Source of the DNA: a virus
Direction: 5' to 3' (one strand)
Length of the DNA: 35,983 bases
Virus record (IMG/VR): IMGVR_UViG_3300021960_000233
Coordinates: 1 to 35,983 of that record
Below are positions 29,990 through 35,983 of the stretch, one piece after another (within the stretch, counting starts at the first letter, position 1; each line of letters begins with the position of its first letter). Both the position numbers and the translations under genes were made by a program. The notes under the pieces were generated by a model. The model saw only the letters and a list, made by a program, of their open reading frames with translations, did not search any database and was not told the origin of the DNA.

Positions 29990-32478
29990 GAGAAAAGTTC
30001 ATTATTTAACAAAGGATTGTTTCGTAAGTCTTCAAATTGATATTGTTCACCATACTGTGTACGCATCTTAACTAGTGCGCTTTTATCAGCACTTGGCTGA
30101 CCAAACTTTTCTTGTGTAGCAGCAAGACCTGTATTTAAACCAGTCACAGCATCCCACAAACCACTTAACATATCTTGAACACCACTCATGTCAACATCAA
30201 GACCATCTATACTATCTAAAACACCTTCTATTTCTTCCTTGATAGGCTGTAAAACATTATCATCAAACCCTGCTAATTGCTCACGAACATATTTGTTTGT
30301 ATCAGATAAACCGTCTTTTAAGTTGCCTGCCATTGTCTCAATGTCGTCTTTTATAGGGTTTAAATAATCATCTTCAAAGCCTGACAACCCCTCTCTAAAG
30401 TCCTGATTAGTTTCCGACAATGCTTGTTGTATGTTATCTATATCTTGCTGAAAAGCCTTGTTAGTGTCTGACAAGTCCTGTTTAATTGGCTGTAGATAGT
30501 CTTTGTCAAAGTTAGCTAACTGGTCACGTACATCTTTATTTGTTTGTGACAGCTTCTCGTCAATAGGTTTAATGTAATCTTGGTTAAACGCACTTAACGT
30601 TGTGTCTACCTTTGTAATTACATCTTCTATATCTTTCTTTATAGGCTGTAGATTTTCATCATCAAACAATGCTAGTTGTGTTCTAACATTCTCATTTATT
30701 GTTGAAATCTCTTCTTTAACAGGCTGTAAATACTCTTTGTCAAAGTTAGCTAAATCTGTACGTACACTTTGATTTAGCTTAGAGAAATCTTCTTTTATAG
30801 GCTCTATAGCTGCTTGGAATGTCTCGTTCTGTTCAGACATATACTCTTGAACTTCGTCAATTATCTCACGCTGAACAAACTGATTAGCCTGTGAAGCTGC
30901 TTCTATAGCTCCTTGACCAAGAGTTTCAACGGTCTCAACAACAGGCTTGATAAAGTTCTCATTAGCCCATGAAGCTCCTTCAACTAACTTATCACCAATA
31001 GCCTTTATAGCTTCCGGTGTTTCCCAGTCTCCATTTCCAAAGTCAATGTCAAGGTCTATTTCCTTAATACCACCTTCTTTAACCCAAGTAGCTGCGCCTG
31101 ACTTAACACTATCCTCTAAGCTTTCACCTTGTAACTGCTTATCAATAACCTTAAGAATACCTGCTGTTTGTGCGTCAGAAGTACCTAGAGCCTCTTTAAT
31201 GTAACTTGCAGGTGAACCATTACCTGTTAAATCCAACGTGCTTGAGATAGCTCCTAGGACATCACCGCTGTCTACGGCTTTAATAATGTCAACACCGGTC
31301 TTGATAGACTGCATAGTGTCCGCAATAGCTATAGCTTCCTGTGTGGCGTCTACCGCTTCTGCCGCTACCTGTAGAGTCTCCACATGTTCCGCAAAACCTG
31401 CCGTTAAGGCTGACGTAGCTATTTCTTCTAGATTACCGCCTTGAGCCGCCGCAACAGCACCTGAAGCAAGCGCCGCTCCTGCTGTGCTACTGATACCTAA
31501 ACCTGCACTAAGAGCACTACCTGCACCGGCAGTTGCCATACTGAGCGCAATAGAAGCCGCTATTTTACCTGTCACTTCAAGGTCAGACACCTCATTTACA
31601 AGTTCAAACTTATTGTCCGTCCTATTAAACTTAATAAACAGACCGTCACCAACACGAATAGCTCCGCCCTGTAGCTCCTCAAGCCCTGTTAATATTCCTA
31701 AATCACCACCAACCTCTGTAGGAACTCCCCTAGCAGAGCCCGTAGATAAGACGCCAAAACCAATGTCAGGAACTTCAGTTATACTATTAGTTTCCCAGAA
31801 TTCTTTAGTCTGTGTGTCTTTCCAATTCTTATAAGTATCTGTGCTAATCAAAGAGTTCAAATAAGCTAACTTACCACCGGCAGAATCTATTTCCTCTAGT
31901 TTGCTGTTGACTTCCTCTTTATCATAAAGAATATTGTCATTGATAGCGGAAGACACCATATTGTTATATGCTGTTACGTTAGGCGCTTCTAAAGTTGACA
32001 TCTTATAAATATCGGCAGCATCACCGTATTTCACAACGTCCATAAATCCTGCACCAGAGCCAAAACCTTGAGAGCCTTGTACATTGCTTAAGGTGTCTAA
32101 GTTAGACGTAAATTCCTGTTGTTGTTCAGGGGCTAACTTAACACCAAAGTCCATCCCTAAGTCAATAGGCTTAGGCTGAACAGACTGTATAGCATCTGTT
32201 ATAGGGTCAGCAGGGGCTGCCGTGAGGTCTGGTGTAGTAGGGACAATAGCATTAGTAACAGCAGGAGAATACTTCACTTCTGGCTGCTTTGTTACTACTA
32301 CGTCTGCTGCGCCTTCTAAGACTTCTACTTTAGCTTCCGGTGTATTATTACTGACAATATCAATAGGGTCTGTTACTTTTTCTTCTTGTTTAGGCGCAAA
32401 GGCGCTAAAGTCAAAGTTATTCTTATTTAAGTTATTAGTGAAACCACCGCCAAACATACCCGAAAAGTTAAAATTCAT
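29986..32478 (-). CDS. Large virion protein with coiled-coil FD-YLQPIK repeats
   Basis: 830 aa. The N-terminus is N/F/G-rich, then a mixed region with an alanine-rich hydrophobic segment (about 307-345). Residues about 555-760 hold repeated units of the form V-R-x-x-L-A-x-F-D-x-D-Y-L-Q-P-I-K-x-D-I-x-x-x-N, five to seven copies, with heptad character. This is probably a fibre, spike or internal core protein. It sits between DUF5872-like and tail tubular A-like genes. I do not recognise a precise family. Confidence 0.7.
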   Translation of the reverse strand: MNFNFSGMFGGGFTNNLNKNNFDFSAFAPKQEEKVTDPIDIVSNNTPEAKVEVLEGAADVVVTKQPEVKYSPAVTNAIVPTTPDLTAAPADPITDAIQSVQPKPIDLGMDFGVKLAPEQQQEFTSNLDTLSNVQGSQGFGSGAGFMDVVKYGDAADIYKMSTLEAPNVTAYNNMVSSAINDNILYDKEEVNSKLEEIDSAGGKLAYLNSLISTDTYKNWKDTQTKEFWETNSITEVPDIGFGVLSTGSARGVPTEVGGDLGILTGLEELQGGAIRVGDGLFIKFNRTDNKFELVNEVSDLEVTGKIAASIALSMATAGAGSALSAGLGISSTAGAALASGAVAAAQGGNLEEIATSALTAGFAEHVETLQVAAEAVDATQEAIAIADTMQSIKTGVDIIKAVDSGDVLGAISSTLDLTGNGSPASYIKEALGTSDAQTAGILKVIDKQLQGESLEDSVKSGAATWVKEGGIKEIDLDIDFGNGDWETPEAIKAIGDKLVEGASWANENFIKPVVETVETLGQGAIEAASQANQFVQREIIDEVQEYMSEQNETFQAAIEPIKEDFSKLNQSVRTDLANFDKEYLQPVKEEISTINENVRTQLALFDDENLQPIKKDIEDVITKVDTTLSAFNQDYIKPIDEKLSQTNKDVRDQLANFDKDYLQPIKQDLSDTNKAFQQDIDNIQQALSETNQDFREGLSGFEDDYLNPIKDDIETMAGNLKDGLSDTNKYVREQLAGFDDNVLQPIKEEIEGVLDSIDGLDVDMSGVQDMLSGLWDAVTGLNTGLAATQEKFGQPSADKSALVKMRTQYGEQYQFEDLRNNPLLNNELFS

Positions 32479-32518
32479 TTAATTCACCATTTATCCTTGT
32501 TAGCACCTGTGGCTTTAG

Positions 32519-32782
32519 TTACCAATTCTTGCATGACCAATAACCTGCCGATAGTTTAGATTTCTTTTCATCACATTTATGTCTAGCATTAAAAGATTTC
32601 TTTTTACTTGCTTGATTCTTTTTAACACCTTGTTGACCGTAGCGAATCGTCTTAACTTTATCGCCCTCTTTAGCCACTACAACGTGTGATTTAGTTGGGT
32701 GATTAGGTGTTCTCTTGGGTTTATTAACGCCAGAAACACCTGCCCTTTCTACAGCTCTTTTGGCTTTATCTTTAACACTCAT
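32519..32782 (-). CDS. Conserved basic protein, probably DUF5872
   Basis: 87 aa, lysine-rich. The motif F/V-N-K-P-K-R-T-P-N-H-P-x-K-S-H-V-V-V-A-K-E-G-D-K-V-K-T-I-R-Y-G-Q-Q-G fits a small family I know as DUF5872, of unknown function, seen in phages of aquatic bacteria. The C-terminus W-S-C-K-N-W carries aromatic residues. Its start overlaps the GIY-YIG gene by 11 bp. Confidence 0.75.
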   Translation of the reverse strand: MSVKDKAKRAVERAGVSGVNKPKRTPNHPTKSHVVVAKEGDKVKTIRYGQQGVKKNQASKKKSFNARHKCDEKKSKLSAGYWSCKNW

Positions 32783-33227
32783 TAGATTTACCTTTTAAAG
32801 TATTAGATATTTTAAGATTAGTCTCTAAATCTCTTTTTTTACCTAACCAGTAGTTAGTCGGGTTTTTCTTCTTTGCATCAGATAGTTTTTTCTTATGCTC
32901 CTCAGAAAACTTACGACCCCTCATTTTAGCTTTTGATTCTTCTGTATGTTTATATCCTTCAGAACCTTCTCCGCCTTTTGTATAGTTTACTAGGTTATCT
33001 GTTTCTTTTAATTTCTTTATAAGAACACGCTCAAAGTTACAAGCTTCTTCGTTAGTAAGATGACTAGCTACTACACAGACAGTAAAACCGTGTTTATTAA
33101 CAACGTTATTCCAATGTTTATTTCTATTGTGTTTTTGGTTCTCACGCCATCTACGTCCTTTGCCTACATAAAATATACTACCATCTGATTCTTTTTGATG
33201 GACATACACTTTGTAATCACAATGCAC
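32772..33227 (-). CDS. GIY-YIG homing endonuclease with NUMOD3 motif
   Basis: 151 aa, GTG start at 33227 behind AGGAGG. The GIY-YIG domain has K-V-Y-V-H (6-10), F-Y-V-G-K-G (19-24), R28 and E66, then N-Y-T-K-G-G-E-G. DNA-binding NUMOD3 repeats follow: H-T-E-E-S-K-A-K-M-R-G-R-K-F-S-E-E-H (94-111). The free-standing enzyme would cleave and spread its own gene. It is inserted between two structural genes. It starts 1 bp after the upstream stop and overlaps the downstream start by 11 bp. Confidence 0.92.
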   Translation of the reverse strand: MHCDYKVYVHQKESDGSIFYVGKGRRWRENQKHNRNKHWNNVVNKHGFTVCVVASHLTNEEACNFERVLIKKLKETDNLVNYTKGGEGSEGYKHTEESKAKMRGRKFSEEHKKKLSDAKKKNPTNYWLGKKRDLETNLKISNTLKGKSNEC

Positions 33228-33228
33228 A

Positions 33229-33567
33229 TTAGCCTCCTTTGATAATATCGTTATGCTCTATCACACTCACAACAGCTGTCATAGGCTGACTAGCACTAAC
33301 TTGTATATAGTCACCTTCAGACATTATGACAAACTCGTAGTATTCACCACCTATCTGAAAGAAGTCTTTAGACGATAACACATGGTCATCAAAGAATGTA
33401 AACGTAGTTGCACTTTCTGCATTGTAATACGTTACGTCAAATGTACCATTACTGCTACTTACGTTACTAACCCAAAGCATCTTCCACTCGGCTTGTTTAC
33501 CGTTAGGCACTGTATAGATAGTCTGTAGGCTAGTCGTTGTGGTTAATGCTCTGGATTTTTTAATCAT
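33229..33567 (-). CDS. Beta-rich putative virion protein
   Basis: 112 aa (MIKKSRALTTTTSLQTIYTV...). Alternating beta strands with V-P-N-G-K-Q-A-E-W and V-S-N-V-S-S-S recall small virion-surface or tail-associated proteins of aquatic phages. No clear domain. It abuts the 59-aa basic gene, starting 1 bp after its stop. Confidence 0.6.
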   Translation of the reverse strand: MIKKSRALTTTTSLQTIYTVPNGKQAEWKMLWVSNVSSSNGTFDVTYYNAESATTFTFFDDHVLSSKDFFQIGGEYYEFVIMSEGDYIQVSASQPMTAVVSVIEHNDIIKGG

Positions 33568-33747
33568 TTACTTTGCCTTATTAGCTTTATTCTTAGCTGT
33601 ACGCTGTCCACGTTTAGGTTTAGTACGTACCTGCTGAGCAACAGAGCTTACCTCATTAGGGTTTTCTGCAAGCCTACGTTTAGCCGTCTTAGGTTTAGTG
33701 GGAGTAGAACCAAGTTTTGGTGCGTATAATACTGTAATTTTTGACAT
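33568..33747 (-). CDS. Small basic lysine/arginine-rich protein
   Basis: 59 aa (MSKITVLYAPKLGSTPTKPK...), pI very high by eye, with T-K-P-K repeats and a basic tail (RTKPKRGQRTAKNKANKAK). The start ATG 33747 and stop TAA 33568-33570 mesh with the flanking genes (overlap and 1-bp gap). DNA binding or virion packing is possible; unproven. Confidence 0.6.
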   Translation of the reverse strand: MSKITVLYAPKLGSTPTKPKTAKRRLAENPNEVSSVAQQVRTKPKRGQRTAKNKANKAK

Positions 33748-33748
33748 G

Positions 33749-34093
33749 TTATTTACCTTTAAAGTTTGTTAACGAACGAATACCAAATGAAGCAGCCACA
33801 GCAGCGCCTAAAAAGCCTTTGTACCAATCAGGCATAGTCTCTAGAACTGCAAAGCCCTGTTCAACGTATGGCACTAATGGTGGTATGAAGCACATGATAA
33901 GCGGTATACTGAACAACACAGTAAACCACTCGTCTTTCCATGAGCTTTGACTACCTTGGGCGTGTAGAGCTTCCCAGTCGCCTCCCTGCTGTATCAGCTC
34001 TAATTCCTTAGTCTGTATAGCCTTAGACTTCTCAGCCTTGTTAGAGAGCCATTGAGAGGCTATAGAGCCTATTGCTGTGATTAGCTGTATCAT
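33749..34093 (-). CDS. Holin (probable)
   Basis: 114 aa. After a short N-terminal helix and a charged stretch (KSKAIQTKELELIQ), there are two hydrophobic segments: W-F-T-V-L-F-S-I-P-L-I-M-C-F-I-P (about 56-72) and a second weaker one (W-Y-K-G-F-L-G-A-A-V-A-A-S-F-G, about 90-105). The layout matches the GTA/3-TM holin type. It would form holes to release the M15 lysin. It is followed by the small basic gene 1 bp on. Confidence 0.75.
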   Translation of the reverse strand: MIQLITAIGSIASQWLSNKAEKSKAIQTKELELIQQGGDWEALHAQGSQSSWKDEWFTVLFSIPLIMCFIPPLVPYVEQGFAVLETMPDWYKGFLGAAVAASFGIRSLTNFKGK

Positions 34094-34116
34094 ACCACTG
34101 TGTCCTTTATCTGCGC

Positions 34117-34398
34117 TTAACCGCTTATCCCGGCTTTCATCATCCAGACTACAAAGCTAACTAAACCACCAACAAATAACCAGAAGATTTTATCGGCAAA
34201 CTTAGCCACTCCTGAGTTATCCCTAGCAATTCTGTTAACCTCATCCAACTCACCTTCTAAGCCGTCCATACGGAACTCTAGCCTGTTCAGCTTAGAATCA
34301 TTAGCTGCCATCTTTTCCTCTACACGAGCAATAGACTCAACAACGTCTACGAGGCGGTCTAACTTCTGTTCAATCCTGTTGAGTCTATCTTCACTCAT
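34117..34398 (-). CDS. Coiled-coil protein with C-terminal membrane helix
   Basis: 93 aa. Long heptad-rich N-terminal half (I-E-Q-K-L-D-R-L-V-D-V-V-E-S-I) and a single hydrophobic helix W-L-F-V-G-G-L-V-S-F-V-V-W-M near the C-terminus. Similar small proteins next to holins act as holin partners or antiholins (XhlA-like). It lies 23 bp upstream of the holin gene. Function inferred. Confidence 0.65.
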   Translation of the reverse strand: MSEDRLNRIEQKLDRLVDVVESIARVEEKMAANDSKLNRLEFRMDGLEGELDEVNRIARDNSGVAKFADKIFWLFVGGLVSFVVWMMKAGISG

Positions 34399-34407
34399 GT
34401 TATCTCC

Positions 34408-34689
34408 TTACCAAGGTGTGCCACTGATTACCTGTGGCTGTGCTTGTGCTTCTAAGTCTGCGTCTAGAACTGATTCAATCTGAGTAGTCTCTTCTTCCGT
34501 GAACCAACCCACAATCGCATCTTCTGTTAAATCTTCAAAGGCTGTGAAGCCATCAGACTCAGGGTCAGGCGTGAAAGATTTCGTGCCGTATGTGTTAGCT
34601 GTTAAGTCGCCGTCTGTTTTTGTAGCTGTCCAGTGTGCCACTACAACACCACCGTCTTGTGTACGTTCTAAGTTTACAATGTTAATCAT
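34408..34689 (-). CDS. Conserved small protein downstream of the fibre
   Basis: 93 aa (MINIVNLERTQDGGVVVAHW...). The D-G-G-V-V-V-A-H-W-T-A-T-K-T-D-G and T-Y-G motifs, with an acidic helix near the end and a final G-T-P-W, match small proteins beside fibre genes in marine phages. A tail or chaperone role is likely. Overlaps the previous gene by 4 bp. Confidence 0.65.
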   Translation of the reverse strand: MINIVNLERTQDGGVVVAHWTATKTDGDLTANTYGTKSFTPDPESDGFTAFEDLTEDAIVGWFTEEETTQIESVLDADLEAQAQPQVISGTPW

Positions 34690-34943
34690 TCTACTGTCTC
34701 CGCTTGTGAAGCTGTGTAAGCGTCTTTAATCTCTTGTGTGAATACTGCGTTAGCTACTGCTGTAACTTCGTCTGATTCGGCTGTTAAGTCGTCTGTAGGC
34801 ATAACAACATGTCGATGATACGAGCTAGATAGTTCTGCTCCGTCTTCAACGATTGCTGTCTTTGTGCGTACTTGTAAGACTTTGTAGTCGCCTGTTGAGA
34901 CTACTTCAATCTTATCTTGTGTTACTTTCTTTTCTAATGTCAT
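34686..34943 (-). CDS. Conserved small protein next to the fibre gene
   Basis: 85 aa (MTLEKKVTQDKIEVVSTGDY...). Contains Y-K-V-L-Q-V-R-T-K-T and S-Y-H-R-H-V-V-M-P. It follows the fibre stop by 50 bp and overlaps the next gene by 4 bp. Proteins of this kind occur beside fibre genes in related phages and may help fibre folding or attachment. Confidence 0.65.
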   Translation of the reverse strand: MTLEKKVTQDKIEVVSTGDYKVLQVRTKTAIVEDGAELSSSYHRHVVMPTDDLTAESDEVTAVANAVFTQEIKDAYTASQAETVE

Positions 34944-34993
34944 TTGTGTTTCCTCTCGTTTTGTCTGTGCCTAGCATCCACTAGGCGTATGAG

Positions 34994-35983
34994 TTATGCT
35001 ATTTCGTAAGTTGCGACACCTGATAAAAGCGTTCCTGCACTAAGTTGACTAGCCTGTAAATATGAACCTGTAGTTGTTGTAAATTGCGCCAAAGCGTTTG
35101 TTGAATAAAATGTTAAACAACTTACGCTAGAATTTGATGAGTTATTTCTATCCACAGAACCTACAGACTTATTACTTCCTGTCATAGTGTTTGTAAAAGG
35201 CATTGTTATAGCGACATTCCCAGTTGTATGACTATAAGTGTTTAACTGAATAGTGAACCAAACCGTAACTTTATTACCAACCAGAGTATACCTACCGCTC
35301 TGTGTAGTGTAAGTCATTGAACCGCCACTGACTGCTGTAATGACAGGCGTAAACGCACCCTCCTCATAATCATCTAGCTTATTAGCCGCACCAGTTCCGC
35401 CAAGATACACACCGCCAGATAGGTATAGGTCTTTGAAGCGTGCGCCACTTGTACCGAGACCTATTAAGCCATCACGTACTGTTCCAGTCGTAGTGTTGAA
35501 TGGCTGTATTGCATCGGAATTTGAATTAGTAAACAACCCAGTATCATCACTGCCTATATACAGGCGACTTGAAGCAACACCAATACTACCAACTGTTGCG
35601 CCGTCTTTGCGGATATCAATAATAGTACCGTCACCACCTGCGCCATTCCTGTTAAAATATGCACAAGTACCTGGGCCTGATGTAATGATTCCACCATCAT
35701 ACAATCTTGCTCCTTGCTCTGTTGCTGATGTATGCAAGTCTGTACTTGTAGTACCAACCAACAGATTACCCGAGCTGTCTATACGTGCTCGTTCTGTGTT
35801 AGACGTGCCAAAAGTTAAAGCCTGTCCGCCTTTAGTGCTATTAATAGAAGTAAACCCATTACCTGCTGTGATTTGCAAGGCGGATGCGCCTGTACCGTCT
35901 TGGTTAACTCTGAATGTAGACTCTGTAGCATCGGCTACTTGTAAGTTAAAACTAGGACTAGCTGTACCAATCCCTACGTTGCC
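34994..35983 (-). CDS. Tail fibre, C-terminal part (5' end runs off the window)
   Basis: The minus frame is open from the window edge, so the internal Met at 35878 is not the start. The first residues are G-N-V-G-I-G-T-A-S-P-S, a fibre shaft motif. Further R-I-D-S-S-G-N-L-L-V-G-T-T-S and a C-terminal lectin-like module start at L-D-D-Y-E-E-G-A-F-T-P (about 208-218). This tip likely contacts the host surface. It is probably the missing end of the fibre at 1-1046. The direct junction is out of frame, so sequence is missing. Confidence 0.8.
   Translation of the reverse strand, partial: GNVGIGTASPSFNLQVADATESTFRVNQDGTGASALQITAGNGFTSINSTKGGQALTFGTSNTERARIDSSGNLLVGTTSTDLHTSATEQGARLYDGGIITSGPGTCAYFNRNGAGGDGTIIDIRKDGATVGSIGVASSRLYIGSDDTGLFTNSNSDAIQPFNTTTGTVRDGLIGLGTSGARFKDLYLSGGVYLGGTGAANKLDDYEEGAFTPVITAVSGGSMTYTTQSGRYTLVGNKVTVWFTIQLNTYSHTTGNVAITMPFTNTMTGSNKSVGSVDRNNSSNSSVSCLTFYSTNALAQFTTTTGSYLQASQLSAGTLLSGVATYEIA

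Noticed and set aside
1-35983. CRISPR arrays, tRNA genes, integrase or transposase
   Set aside because: No repeat-spacer pattern, cloverleaf, integrase or transposase motif was found on reading both strands. A tRNAscan or domain search would be the decisive test.

Overview
The window looks like almost all of the genome of a short-tailed, strictly lytic double-stranded DNA phage (podovirus), probably an uncultured aquatic one. It has T7-type replication genes (primase-helicase, family A polymerase, ssDNA-binding protein, 5'-3' exonuclease), a terminase-portal-scaffold-capsid set, tail-tube genes and large internal proteins. I see no integrase, no repressor and no single-subunit RNA polymerase. 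Instead there are near-perfect sigma70 promoters, so host RNA polymerase probably transcribes the whole genome. The host cannot be named from the sequence. The gene content recalls marine podoviruses that lack an RNA polymerase gene.

The genome is organised as two opposed transcription blocks. From a gene-free control region at about 8.4-9.27 kb, the plus-strand block runs right: small early genes (9.3-11.2 kb), primase-helicase, an Endo VII-type endonuclease, DNA polymerase, SSB, exonuclease, HNH nuclease, small ORFs with DUF3310, a class I ribonucleotide reductase (nrdA, nrdB) and MazG. It ends at a bidirectional terminator at 21.83-21.87 kb. The minus-strand late block runs left from the same control region: small terminase, M15 peptidase lysin, HNH endonuclease, large terminase, portal, small protein, scaffold, capsid, tail fibre. 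It leaves the window at position 1 and apparently resumes at 35983 with the C-terminal half of a tail fibre. It then continues through lysis genes, a repeat-rich virion protein, tail-tube proteins and three ejection-type proteins down to the same terminator. The molecule is therefore probably circularly permuted or circular, and cut inside the fibre gene with a piece missing.

The main discovery is that the major capsid gene is interrupted by a 587-nt group I intron (1994-2580, minus strand) carrying a single-motif LAGLIDADG homing endonuclease. The first 22 capsid codons lie at 2581-2646 and the rest at 1130-1993. The splice sites follow from protein continuity, a P1 helix with a U-G pair at the 5' splice site, and a terminal intron G.

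Other notable signals are five extended -10 promoters in two subclasses, an array of TTTAGC/GCTAAA boxes that switches orientation around a C-rich core (possible origin or operator), structured RNA leaders, a probable frameshift at a G6 run in an early gene, six homing-type endonucleases from four families, and tandem repeats in structural proteins (13 aa in the fibre, 50 aa in an ejection-type protein).
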